Positions 1 through 6,779 of a DNA stretch of 7,657 nucleotides are shown here, piece after piece. The notes beneath the pieces are model-generated. The model searched no databases and had not been told where the DNA came from. It saw nothing but the letters and a program-made list of their open reading frames with translations. Each line of letters opens with the position of its first letter. Position 1 is the stretch's first letter. The position numbers and the translations under genes are program-made. The DNA comes from Acidobacteriaceae bacterium (GTDB taxonomy: Bacteria; Acidobacteriota; Terriglobia; Terriglobales; Acidobacteriaceae): the NCBI GenBank assembly GCA_030044455.1, contig JASHVU010000023.1, forward strand, positions 1 through 7,657, read 5' to 3'.

Positions 1-1370
1 CCGAAGCCAAATGCGCAGAGCGCGCTCGCTGATAGTGTGAAGGCGAGAACGCGCCAATCGACTTTGGCTGCGCTCAAGAAGGGCATCCCTTCTGGAGCGA
101 CCAGGATGAAGACCCGCAGCAAGAGTGTTGCGAAGAGAACTCCGGCCAGCGCGCCGGCCACTGTCAAGGTCGACGATTCAATGACCGCCTGCTGCAACAG
201 GCGCAAGCGGCCTGCGCCAAGGGCGGCCCTGACTGCCATTTCGCGCTCGCGGCCGGCGCGGCGCGCGGTAAGCAGGCTGGCCACGTTTGCACAAGCGATC
301 AACAGTACCGCCATCACCAGTCCAAACAGTATCCACGCTGCCTGGTGCACGTCGTGAAACTGCCGGTCACGCAAAGACCTTACTGCGTAGCGGACTTCTT
401 TTCTGAAGGGCGCCGGTGCCAATTCGAGAGAGTAATTGAATAACGGTTCGAGCCGCGCCTTGGCCTGTTCTGGCGTTATGCCAGGCTTCAACCGGGCGAA
501 TGCCCACAACGGCCGGCCTGGATCTGCTCTACGCTCGTAAGCGACATCCAATGCTTCGGGTACCAGGACATCTGCAGCTTGCAGCCGCGGCATTTCAAAG
601 CTGGCCGGAAGCACGCCGATCACCTCGGTCGACTTCCCGTCGATTTTTATAATTCTGCCCACAACTGAGCGGTCCAACTGGAATCTGCTCCGCCAAAGCG
701 CGTAGGAGATCAGGGCCACTTTTGGTGCGTTGGGCCGATCTTCAAAGGGGAGAAACTTCCGGCCGACAATGGGCGTCACACCCAGTGTGGGTAGAAAATT
801 ATGCTCGACGCTGGCGCAATCGAGCCGCACGGGATTGACTTCGTTCAGGTCGCAGGGCTCAACTCCGGCTTCAGAAGTCAGCGAAACAAACGGCTGCTGA
901 TTATCCTGCCAGACGTAATAGGAGCCACCCAGCATAAATTCCTGAGGCTCAATCGGGGCCACGAGACCAACCGAAACCAGGCGGTCAGAATCCTGATAGG
1001 GCAGCGGGCGGAACAGGATCCGATCGACGACGCTGAAAACAGCCGAGATCGAACCGATACCCAGCATCAGCGTCAGCAGAACAGTGATTGAGAACGCCGG
1101 ATTGCGCCTGAAGCAACGCAGCGCGAATTTGAGGTCCTGGATAACAGTCCCGAACCACCACCCAGGCCGCTGCTGGTCGCAACGCTCGCGGGCAGCTTCA
1201 ACCCCGCCGAATTCGATCAGGGCCTGCCGTCGCGCCTCGGCCTGTGAGAGCCCCTGCGCGACTCCGGCCTGGGTTGAAAGCTCAATGTGAAGCCTAAGCT
1301 CGTCGTCTAATTCATCGCGCCTCTTCGGAAACAGCAGATAACGAAGCCAGGTTAGGAATCTGGTGATCAT
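1..1370 (-). CDS. ADOP-type MacB/FtsX-like ABC permease, N-terminal 456 residues (cut by window edge)
   Basis: The frame is open from an ATG at 1370 to the window edge. Residues 1-70 form a charged cytoplasmic N-terminal region (RRDELDDELRLHIE, then SQAEARRQALIEFGG), the lead-in typical of acidobacterial duplicated orphan permeases. It is followed by FALRCFRRNPAFS and a first membrane helix at about 93-117. Residues about 120-330 make a MacB-like periplasmic domain (VEHNFLPTLGVTPIVGR, ALISYALWRSRF, IGVLPASFEMP). Further helices follow at about 345-368 and 400-424, with the conserved loop ANVASLLTARRAGREREMAVRAALGA between them; a fourth begins near 441. Complete ADOPs have about 800-900 residues, so roughly half is outside the window. 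No ATPase gene is nearby, in line with the 'orphan' name; the substrate is unknown. An AAGG about 8 bases upstream can serve as ribosome binding site. The ATG overlaps the stop of the relic upstream by 4 bases. The PadR regulator that often precedes ADOPs is absent. Family call confident; function inferred. Confidence 0.85.
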   Translation of the reverse strand, partial: MITRFLTWLRYLLFPKRRDELDDELRLHIELSTQAGVAQGLSQAEARRQALIEFGGVEAARERCDQQRPGWWFGTVIQDLKFALRCFRRNPAFSITVLLTLMLGIGSISAVFSVVDRILFRPLPYQDSDRLVSVGLVAPIEPQEFMLGGSYYVWQDNQQPFVSLTSEAGVEPCDLNEVNPVRLDCASVEHNFLPTLGVTPIVGRKFLPFEDRPNAPKVALISYALWRSRFQLDRSVVGRIIKIDGKSTEVIGVLPASFEMPRLQAADVLVPEALDVAYERRADPGRPLWAFARLKPGITPEQAKARLEPLFNYSLELAPAPFRKEVRYAVRSLRDRQFHDVHQAAWILFGLVMAVLLIACANVASLLTARRAGREREMAVRAALGAGRLRLLQQAVIESSTLTVAGALAGVLFATLLLRVFILVAPEGMPFLSAAKVDWRVLAFTLSASALCAFGF

Positions 1371-1558
1371 GACGTGACCTTCGCAGCTTCGCCGAGAACC
1401 AATGCAATTTCCTCAAACAGTTCGGTCGGCGTCCGCATGGTTCCTCTCGACGTTCGACAACAGAATCCGACTATTCTTGTCGATTGTCAAGGGGAAGAGA
1501 TGAATTTGCGATCAGCGCTCCCCAGCATCTCGCCGAACGTCGCGAATGGCATGCGCAT
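1367..1558 (-). pseudogene. Probable remnant of a small XRE-family helix-turn-helix regulator, frame-broken
   Basis: Two 23-codon ORFs in the same frame (1558-1487 and 1438-1367) are separated by an in-frame TGA at 1489-1487. The first contains MPFATFGEML and DRKFIS, like the first helix of XRE proteins. The middle makes sense only in a neighbouring frame, which reads LTIDKNSRILLSNVER and resembles the recognition helix (LSNVERG). The original frame then resumes with RTPTELFEEIALVLGEA, like the PT-x-E-IA-x-x-LGE region that ends this fold. Two opposite single-frame shifts would join the parts into a roughly 63-residue protein; by my unaided comparison it is a few residues short before LSNVERG and lacks a stretch after LGE. 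The first ATG overlaps the hydrolase stop (TAATG) and the final TGA overlaps the permease ATG (ATGA), as expected for a gene once coupled to both neighbours. Alternatives are a non-coding leader with chance similarity, or sequencing errors in a live gene. The homology is by eye only. Confidence 0.45.
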
Positions 1559-3027
1559 TACGGCACCCGCTTCAGCTCAACGTCTTTGCCATTCAAATGC
1601 AGGATGAGGGCCTGGGCGGGGCCGTCTGCGGGTAATTGAAATGTGCACTCATCGGTTGAAGTTGCCGAGTAGAAGTCCTGCGGGCTCTCCGGCAGGTAGT
1701 CCTGCGGGGTCTCGTCGTTCTCCTGGATGGAGAGATGATCGCCAGAAACCGTGACGGTGAGAGTGGCTAAGGCCGCAAGCGCGTAGCGGCCGGTGACGCG
1801 ATTGAGCTGGTCGGGCGTGAGCGTGACAGGGTGATGCTGTTTGAGCGAAGACGGCGGAGGAAGCTTGTCCCAGGGGGTATAGCCTTCCCACTCGAAGGGG
1901 AAGCTGGTTGCGCCGATTACCGTGTCGATGAGCGGCTTAAAGATGCCTTCGCCATTTGAGCTGTTGGTGAGAATCAGGATGCCGTCGCCGGGTGCGCGAA
2001 AAACGAGAGCGAGATGGCGCCAGCCTTCGCCGTGACCCTCTTTGAAGAAGGCCTTGCCATAAGGCGAAAAGTAGATACCCCAGCCGAGGCCGTAGCTGAG
2101 TCCAATGGTGTCGTATGCGGTGGTGGTTGCGGGGTCGAGTGACGGAAACTGGTGGGCCGAGTGGATGGCGATCTGGCGATCGAAGATGCGGCCGGTGGTG
2201 GGAATGCCGAGGGGCTTGCTATGGAGCATATTGCAGATAAAAGTGGCGTAGTCGCGCAGGGTGGTTTGCATTGATCCGGCGGCCTGGGCAGCGGTACGGC
2301 GATCGGGGCCGAGTGAGCGACCGTATTCGTCGTAAGCGTTGGCGAAGTCGGACTCGAAGGCGGGTTGCCAGACCATGCTGGTGCGGGTCATGTGGAGTGG
2401 GACGAAGAGATCCTGCTGCATGAGCTGTTCGAGGGGTTTCCCGGTGACGATTTCCACGACGAATTGCGCGAGCATGATGCCTTCGCCGGAGTAGGCGTAG
2501 CGAGTGCCGGGATCGAAGTGGATGTGAAGCTTGTGATCGTCCTCAAGGCCCCGCCAGTTTGGGAATCCGCTGGTGTGGCTGAGCAGCATGCGCAGAGTGA
2601 TGCGCTGCCAGCGAGGGTCATCCTTGAGGTCAGCGTAATGTGGGTAGTCAGGCAGCGGGTGCGGCAGGTATTGGCCAATGGGCTTGTCGAGATCGACGAC
2701 GTGGTCTTTCACCAGGCGCATGACGACGGTCACGAAAGCTGCCTTGCTGAGAGAGGCGGAGGTCATGACGGAGTCGGGGGTAAGCGGAAGTTTATTCTCG
2801 GTGTCACGCAAGCCATAAGCCTTGAGATAGACAATGCGGCGATGGTGAAAGACAGCGATGCCAGCGCCGGTCACGTGGGCGCCCTTCAGCAGATTGTTCA
2901 CGGTCTGGTCGATTTGCGTGGCGCTTATTGAGGAACCGTCAGGCCTGGGGATGGCGGTTTGTGCGGAGGCCGCGAGAACGACCGTGAAGAAGACTGAGAG
3001 TCCTGCAAGCCGCTCGAGAGCGCGCAT
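1558..3027 (-). CDS. Secreted beta-lactamase-family (S12-type) serine hydrolase
   Basis: This 489-residue protein has a signal peptide (MRALERLAGLSVFFTVVLAA, likely cleaved after ASA at residue 22), so it should be exported. The catalytic domain spans about 38-375. It shows the nucleophile motif S92-L-S-K95, the conserved LLSHTSGFPNW at 148-157, YAYSGEG at 177-183 in the place of the Y-x-N box, and G331-H332-G333 as the third box. A C-terminal beta-rich domain follows from about 400 (TPDQLNRVTGRYALAAL), common in this class. Members include D-alanyl-D-alanine peptidases, esterases and class C-like beta-lactamases; nothing here selects a substrate, and drug resistance should not be assumed. 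Two consecutive ATGs exist (3030 and 3027). The second was chosen because GGAGG (3037-3033) lies 5 bases from it and only 2 from the first. An upstream in-frame extension to 3183 lacks a signal peptide and is unlikely to be translated. The gene lies 187 bases downstream of the MFS gene on the same strand, so co-transcription is possible but unproven. Confidence 0.9.
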   Translation of the reverse strand: MRALERLAGLSVFFTVVLAASAQTAIPRPDGSSISATQIDQTVNNLLKGAHVTGAGIAVFHHRRIVYLKAYGLRDTENKLPLTPDSVMTSASLSKAAFVTVVMRLVKDHVVDLDKPIGQYLPHPLPDYPHYADLKDDPRWQRITLRMLLSHTSGFPNWRGLEDDHKLHIHFDPGTRYAYSGEGIMLAQFVVEIVTGKPLEQLMQQDLFVPLHMTRTSMVWQPAFESDFANAYDEYGRSLGPDRRTAAQAAGSMQTTLRDYATFICNMLHSKPLGIPTTGRIFDRQIAIHSAHQFPSLDPATTTAYDTIGLSYGLGWGIYFSPYGKAFFKEGHGEGWRHLALVFRAPGDGILILTNSSNGEGIFKPLIDTVIGATSFPFEWEGYTPWDKLPPPSSLKQHHPVTLTPDQLNRVTGRYALAALATLTVTVSGDHLSIQENDETPQDYLPESPQDFYSATSTDECTFQLPADGPAQALILHLNGKDVELKRVP

Positions 3028-3097
3028 CATTTCCTCCGAAGAAATCGAATGAAGACAAGGGCGAACAGGCTGGCCTTGCGTCCTGGCCCCGATTTTA

Positions 3098-3127
3098 AAT
3101 ATGTGATGAGGATACGCGGCGCGGCAA
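3098..3127 (-). promoter_or_regulatory. Possible promoter for the serine hydrolase
   Basis: On the minus strand TTGCCG (3127-3122) and CATATT (3103-3098) are separated by 18 bases, matching the sigma-70 consensus at 4 of 6 positions each. They lie about 70 bases upstream of the hydrolase start in the most AT-rich part of the gap. This is weak, eye-only evidence. Confidence 0.25.
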
Positions 3128-3175
3128 TAGGCAGTTCCTTGCCGTTGTTGGAGTTGGTAAATGGCGAGAGCTTCA

Positions 3176-3202
3176 GCCGGCATCCTTTAGAAAGTCGCCG
3201 GC
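3176..3202 (-). terminator. Possible stem-loop after the MFS gene
   Basis: Thirteen bases past the MFS stop, GCCGGC (3202-3197) can pair with GCCGGC (3181-3176). An inner AAAG/CTTT pairing (3185-3194) continues the stem across a small internal loop. There is no U-tract, so intrinsic termination is doubtful; it may only stabilise the mRNA end. Because GCCGGC is itself a palindrome and common in GC-rich DNA, chance is a real possibility. Confidence 0.25.
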
Positions 3203-3214
3203 CAAAGGGCGCGC

Positions 3215-4348
3215 TTATTGAATCGCCGAGCCAATCGCCAGGTTCAACCCCACCATCAGCACGGACGAAGCGGGGATGATCAGCAGGGCCTTCTTGAGGC
3301 GACGCGGGTCGCCGCCGGCGATTGCGCCGATGATGGGCGAACTGACCGCGAGGCCCGCCCATCCACAGGTGATGACGAAGCCGATGGCGGTGGCCGGCAT
3401 CTGCGGGAAGGCCTTGCCGGTAATGGCGAGCGCTGTGGGAAAGACTGGCGCCATTGAAACTCCGGCGAGGAAGACGAGAGCTGCTGCCGCGCCGGGCTTA
3501 TCGGTACGCAGCATGAGGAATGTGGTGACCGCCATGGCGATCGAGGCCGCCATTGTAACGTCAATGGGCGGCACTTTGATGAGGATAGGCGTGACCGCCA
3601 CGCGGCCGAGGAGCAGGCCGAGCGCGAATCCGAGAGAGAGAATATTGAGCGCGCGCGATTCGGGAATGCCCTGCGCGATGAGGTGACGTGGCAGCCAGTT
3701 CCACACGCCAACTTCGCAAGAGACGTATAAGAAGAGCAGCAGGCCGAGCAGAAAGAGGAGTGGCCGGCCGAGGATGGGTCCAACTTGTGCAAGCGCGAAG
3801 CCCGCGCCGCCCAGGGGAGTCGGCATCGGCGTAAACTCCTGCACTGCAAGCGCGGCTAAAGTCAGGATGACCACCGTGGAGCAGAGCCGCACCCAGTTGC
3901 GTTTGAAGAGATTGGCAGAAATGAAAGGCGTGGCCAGGCCGCCGAGCCCGAAGAAGAGATTGACGAGGTTCAGAGCGATGGCGCGATGCTCGGTGGCGAC
4001 GCCACTGACGAGAGCGTTAGCACCAGTAACGACGATGCCGCCGCCCACTCCAAGCAAAAAGAGCAGGGCGGCGATGGAGCCGAAGCCGCGCGAGCGCGTC
4101 AGAAGAGTCAGCGCAAGGATGATCAAGCCGAGGCCCAGCACCAGTCCAACCTTGTCACCTTCGCTATCGAGCAGCGGTCCGACGCCGACCGAGGCGATCA
4201 TGAGGCCGACGGCCTGGGCGAAGGCGATAGCGCCGTTCTGCTTGGGTGTGAGATGAAAGCGTTCGGAGAGGTCGGGCAGAATGGTGCCGAGCATGGCGGC
4301 AATCATTCCGTAGACGAAGATGGCGAGGATGGCGGCAAAGATGAGCAC
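3215..4348 (-). CDS. MFS transporter, fucose-permease-like (FHS) type
   Basis: A 377-residue, strongly hydrophobic inner-membrane protein with about 11-12 predicted helices. It opens with a helix ending in YGMIAAMLGTILPDLSERF and has an MFS motif-A-like loop G57-P-L-L-D61-S-E-G64-D-K66 between helices 2 and 3. GGGIVVTGANALVSGVA and LNLVNLFFGLGGLATPF, then YVSCEVGVWNWLPRHL in the second half, recall sugar permeases of the FucP/FHS group. The substrate is likely a small sugar or similar solute, but no binding residue was assigned. The protein is slightly shorter than usual (about 400-430), with almost no cytoplasmic N-terminal tail. The start codon is GTG (4348-4346), preceded by GGAAAGG (4363-4357) at 8 bases; no better in-frame start was seen upstream. 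It is the first minus-strand gene after the divergent gap, and the serine hydrolase follows. Family confidence high, substrate unknown. Confidence 0.85.
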   Translation of the reverse strand: MLIFAAILAIFVYGMIAAMLGTILPDLSERFHLTPKQNGAIAFAQAVGLMIASVGVGPLLDSEGDKVGLVLGLGLIILALTLLTRSRGFGSIAALLFLLGVGGGIVVTGANALVSGVATEHRAIALNLVNLFFGLGGLATPFISANLFKRNWVRLCSTVVILTLAALAVQEFTPMPTPLGGAGFALAQVGPILGRPLLFLLGLLLFLYVSCEVGVWNWLPRHLIAQGIPESRALNILSLGFALGLLLGRVAVTPILIKVPPIDVTMAASIAMAVTTFLMLRTDKPGAAAALVFLAGVSMAPVFPTALAITGKAFPQMPATAIGFVITCGWAGLAVSSPIIGAIAGGDPRRLKKALLIIPASSVLMVGLNLAIGSAIQ

Positions 4349-4590
4349 GGGGCAAGCCTTTCCGGAGTCGCGTCAAAAATACAGGACAGCGGCTCATAAG
4401 GGCAAGGTTTGCGACAGCACCTGCATGCAAACACCGTACCGGACTGCTCCTGCTCACGCTTTTCACTTCTCCCCTCCTCCGCGGTTTCACTGTGCAACTG
4501 TTTCACTGATCTCCGATCACTGATCGCTGTTCATTGTTCTCTTGTCTCTTATCGCTGACCTCTGGGCTCTGCCTTTAAACTGAAGGGGCA
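4349..4590. other. Divergent intergenic region with short degenerate repeats
   Basis: These 242 bases separate the leftward MFS gene from the rightward lipoprotein gene and should hold both promoters. No credible ORF or RNA gene was seen. From about 4440 the plus strand is rich in C and T and carries TTTCACT at 4461, 4485 and 4501, TCACTGATC at 4503-4511 and 4517-4525, and ATCGCTG at 4523 and 4551. These may be regulatory half-sites or simple decayed repeat sequence. TTTAAA at 4574-4579 is the only AT-rich hexamer close to the lipoprotein start, without a well-spaced -35. An AGGGG lies 2 bases before the lipoprotein ATG, closer than optimal for a ribosome binding site. Confidence 0.5.
4376..4405 (-). 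promoter_or_regulatory. Possible promoter for the MFS gene
   Basis: On the minus strand TTGCCC (4405-4400) and TATTTT (4381-4376) are 18 bases apart, each matching the sigma-70 consensus at 4 of 6 positions. The -10 would end 27 bases upstream of the GTG start, leaving room for the GGAAAGG ribosome binding site. Plausible but weak. Confidence 0.3.
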
Positions 4591-5775
4591 ATGAGTGGCA
4601 AAGAAAGATGGGGACGCGCGGCGCGGGCCGTGCAAATTGCGTTTGCAGCGTTGGCTGCCGCCGCGCTGTTTGCGGGATGCGGCATGCCGGGCGCACCCCA
4701 GCCGCCCTCGCTCAATCTGCCGGAGAAGGCAAACGACCTTGCCGCCGTGCGCAACGGCGACGAGGTGACTTTGACGTGGACCATGCCGCGTCGCAACACT
4801 GACAAACTGTTGCTGAAAGGGCCGGTGCAGGCTCGGGTGTGCCGAACTGATTTGGAGCCGAGTTCCGGAACAGGTGCGTGTGCCACGGCGGGCTCAACGC
4901 AATTTGCTCCCGGGGCCGACGCGAGCTTTACTGAGACGCTTCCATCAGAGCTCGCCACCGGTTCCGCGCGCAAGCTCACTTATTACGTTGAGCTGGTGAA
5001 TCATAAAGGCCGTTCGGCTGGCTTCTCGAATGGTGCAAGCGTGGCCGCGGGCCAGGTTCCCGCTGCCGTTGTGGGACTTACCGCAGAGATGCGCCGCAAG
5101 GGCGTGTTGCTGGCCTGGCAGCCAGATGCACCGGGGGCTGGTTCCACCGAGATTCGGTTGGTGCGAAAGCTGCTGACTCCGCCCGTGGCAAAGCAGAAGC
5201 AGGAACCAGGTAATGCGCAGGCTGGCGCGCCAAAACAGGCCAGCGGAGGATTCCCGGCCCCGCCTGCGGAGCCGCCTGAGCGCACCCTGATGGTGAAGGC
5301 AGGCACATCGTTTCGTGCGCTCGACGAGGATGTGCGATTCAACGAGCGTTATGAATATCGTGCCCAGCGGGTGACCACGGTTGAGGCCAACGGTCAAACG
5401 CTTGAGTTAGACGGGTCGCTCTCTGCGCCGGTCGAGATCGAGACCAGGAACACATTCCCGCCCGCAGTTCCCACCGGACTGGCAGCGGTGGGCACGGCTG
5501 GCGAAAACGGCGCCCAGAACGGAAATCGTCCGGCGATCGATTTGAACTGGCTGCCGAACACTGAGCCGGATTTGGCGGGCTACATCGTCTATCGGCGTGA
5601 AGGCAGCGGCGAGTGGCAGCGCATCTCGCCGGTGCCGCCGGTTGTGGGCCCGGCGTTCCACGATGCGAACGTGGTGGCTGGCCGCACGTATCAATATGCT
5701 GTTTCGGCAATCGACCAGGAGGGCCACGAGAGCGCGCGCTCGGCCGAAGCCGAAGAAGCCGCGCCTGGGCAATAA
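4591..5775 (+). CDS. Lipoprotein with three fibronectin type III-like domains
   Basis: A 394-residue envelope protein. A short basic N-terminus (MSGKERWGRAARAVQ) and hydrophobic stretch lead to the lipobox-like LFAGC with C30 as the lipidated residue; phenylalanine at -3 is less usual than leucine. Three FN3-like domains follow at about 40-155, 157-286 and 290-391. The third is the clearest: AIDLNWLPNTEPDLAGYIVY, then GRTYQYAVSAIDQEGHES. The first has two cysteines (C84, C97) that could form a disulfide outside the cytoplasm. The second is interrupted at about 197-231 by a low-complexity stretch rich in P, Q, A and K. No catalytic domain is present, so a binding or scaffold role in the cell envelope is likely, but the partner is unknown. 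It is divergent from the MFS gene; a hairpin separates it from the FAH-family gene. Lipoprotein and FN3 calls are good; no specific function can be assigned. Confidence 0.8.
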   Translation: MSGKERWGRAARAVQIAFAALAAAALFAGCGMPGAPQPPSLNLPEKANDLAAVRNGDEVTLTWTMPRRNTDKLLLKGPVQARVCRTDLEPSSGTGACATAGSTQFAPGADASFTETLPSELATGSARKLTYYVELVNHKGRSAGFSNGASVAAGQVPAAVVGLTAEMRRKGVLLAWQPDAPGAGSTEIRLVRKLLTPPVAKQKQEPGNAQAGAPKQASGGFPAPPAEPPERTLMVKAGTSFRALDEDVRFNERYEYRAQRVTTVEANGQTLELDGSLSAPVEIETRNTFPPAVPTGLAAVGTAGENGAQNGNRPAIDLNWLPNTEPDLAGYIVYRREGSGEWQRISPVPPVVGPAFHDANVVAGRTYQYAVSAIDQEGHESARSAEAEEAAPGQ

Positions 5776-5787
5776 ACGTCGTGGTCT

Positions 5788-5816
5788 CCCAGGTCCCCAA
5801 ATGCGAGGGACCTGGG
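5788..5816. repeat. Perfect 10-bp inverted repeat (hairpin) between lipoprotein and FAH genes
   Basis: CCCAGGTCCC (5788-5797) and GGGACCTGGG (5807-5816) are perfectly complementary around a 9-base loop. The stem starts 12 bases past the lipoprotein stop and ends 27 bases before the next ATG. It is GC-rich but has no following T-run, being followed instead by GCACCC. It may be a REP-like dispersed element, a factor-dependent terminator or an mRNA-stability element. One copy cannot decide between these. Confidence 0.8.
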
Positions 5817-5843
5817 GCACCCGATCTCGCGGGAGAACGTGCA

Positions 5844-6656
5844 ATGCGATATTGCAGATTTCTTTTTGAGGGCAGCACTCACTACGGCAAGGTTGACGTG
5901 CGCGCGGGCGAATGGTGGATCGTGGACCTTGCAGAAGCGCCGGAAGAGGATCTTGCATTCCGGCTTCAGCATGGTCGCGCGACGTCATGGAGCTTCGACT
6001 TTGAGCCTCTGTCGCTGGCCGAGGCCGATCTGCTGCCTCCCGTCACGCCATCGAAGATTGTGTGCGTGGGGCGCAACTACCGCGAACACGCGCAGGAACT
6101 CGGCAACGAAATTCCCAAAGAGCCGCTGCTGTTTTTCAAACCGCCCTCATCACTGCTCAAGCCGCGTGGCGTGGTGCGGCTGCCCGGCTTGAGCGAGCGT
6201 GTGGACTTCGAGGGCGAGCTGGCGATGGTAATCGGAAAGCGGGTGCGCAACTTCGACGCCACCGCCGATTGGCACACAGTGGTTCGGGGATTCACGCTGG
6301 CCAACGACATTTCTGCTCGCGATCTGCAGAAAAAAGATGCCCAGTGGACCCGCGCCAAGGGGTTCGACACCTTTTGCCCGGTGGGCCCGCTGGTCAGCGA
6401 TGAACTCAATCTCGACGCTGGCGTGACGATTGAGACGCGGGTGAACGGCGAGTTGCGCCAGCGGGGAACGACAAAGGATTTTATCTTTCCGATAGCTGGA
6501 GTGCTGGAGACGATCACGGCGGCAATGACCCTCGAGTCCGGCGACCTGGTGCTGACGGGAACCCCCTCCGGGGTTGGGCCGCTCAAGGCTGGGGACGTTG
6601 TGGAAGTGAGCGCGGCGGGGCTGGGCGTGCTGGCCAACACGGTCGAGGCCGATTAG
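5844..6656 (+). CDS. Fumarylacetoacetate hydrolase (FAH) family protein
   Basis: A 270-residue cytoplasmic enzyme of the FAH fold, which uses a divalent metal to cleave C-C bonds or decarboxylate acylpyruvate-type substrates. The N-terminal domain (1-65) is short and variable. The catalytic domain starts at KIVCVGRNYREHAQELG (71-87), with H82 near the active site. The metal ligands are apparently E123 and E125 in VDFEGELAMVIGK and D155 in TLANDISARDLQ, with K172 in RAKGFDTFCPVGP. The signature GTPSGVGPLKAGD (239-251) closes the site. Length and motifs resemble 2-hydroxyhepta-2,4-diene-1,7-dioate isomerase/acylpyruvase-type members; no neighbour fixes the substrate. The frame is open back to 5613, but that part overlaps the lipoprotein gene. 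ATG 5844 is preferred because GGGAG lies 8 bases upstream and the protein then begins like its family (MRYCRFLFEG). Family confidence is high, exact reaction open. Confidence 0.9.
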   Translation: MRYCRFLFEGSTHYGKVDVRAGEWWIVDLAEAPEEDLAFRLQHGRATSWSFDFEPLSLAEADLLPPVTPSKIVCVGRNYREHAQELGNEIPKEPLLFFKPPSSLLKPRGVVRLPGLSERVDFEGELAMVIGKRVRNFDATADWHTVVRGFTLANDISARDLQKKDAQWTRAKGFDTFCPVGPLVSDELNLDAGVTIETRVNGELRQRGTTKDFIFPIAGVLETITAAMTLESGDLVLTGTPSGVGPLKAGDVVEVSAAGLGVLANTVEAD

Positions 6657-6660
6657 GGCT

Positions 6661-6681
6661 GGTGCAAATCCACTTTGCACC
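6661..6681 (+). terminator. Hairpin just after the FAH gene; possible terminator or operator
   Basis: GGTGCAAA (6661-6668) and TTTGCACC (6674-6681) form a perfect 8-bp stem with a 5-base loop, starting 4 bases after the FAH stop codon. Allowing one bulged C, CTGG/CCAG can lengthen it. No T-run follows, so intrinsic termination is weak. As DNA, the symmetrical GTGCAAA-N5-TTTGCAC is also a plausible dimer-binding operator upstream of the transaldolase gene. Confidence 0.4.
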
Positions 6682-6710
6682 CAGTATTCACACGGCGCAT
6701 CATACAAAGG

Positions 6711-6779
6711 GGTAAACTTATCGAGAACCCCACGCTGCGCGCGGTAACCCGCACGCGGCGCCTTCCCCAAGGAGGAACC
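6711..6779 (+). promoter_or_regulatory. Transaldolase leader: weak -10 candidate and strong ribosome binding site
   Basis: TAAACT at 6713-6718 matches the sigma-70 -10 consensus at 4 of 6 positions. The nearest -35-like TTCACA (6687-6692) is 20 bases away, longer than ideal. GGAGG at 6771-6775, four bases before the ATG, is a strong ribosome binding site and fixes the transaldolase start. Confidence 0.4.

Noticed and set aside
37..357. 106-codon plus-strand ORF at the left edge
   Set aside because: It is antisense to the permease gene, which has a continuous frame and clear membrane and MacB-like motifs.
1462..1490. Perfect TTGACA on the minus strand (1490-1485) as a promoter for the permease
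   Set aside because: At 17 bases the -10 would be GATTCT, matching only 3 of 6 positions, and no better hexamer lies at 16 or 18. A lone -35 word is not enough.
2365..2931. 188-codon ORF on the plus strand
   Set aside because: It is antisense to the catalytic domain of the serine hydrolase, with no recognisable domain; treated as a shadow frame.
3031..3183. 51-52 residue N-terminal extension of the serine hydrolase
   Set aside because: The signal peptide begins at the ATG pair 3030/3027, directly behind GGAGG; an extension would bury it.
5613..5843. N-terminal extension of the FAH-family protein
   Set aside because: The frame is open, but it overlaps the lipoprotein gene and runs through the hairpin. 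ATG 5844 has a good ribosome binding site and gives a family-like N-terminus.
6150..6770. 206-codon ORF on the minus strand
   Set aside because: It covers the FAH gene in antisense and shows no family signature; treated as a shadow frame.
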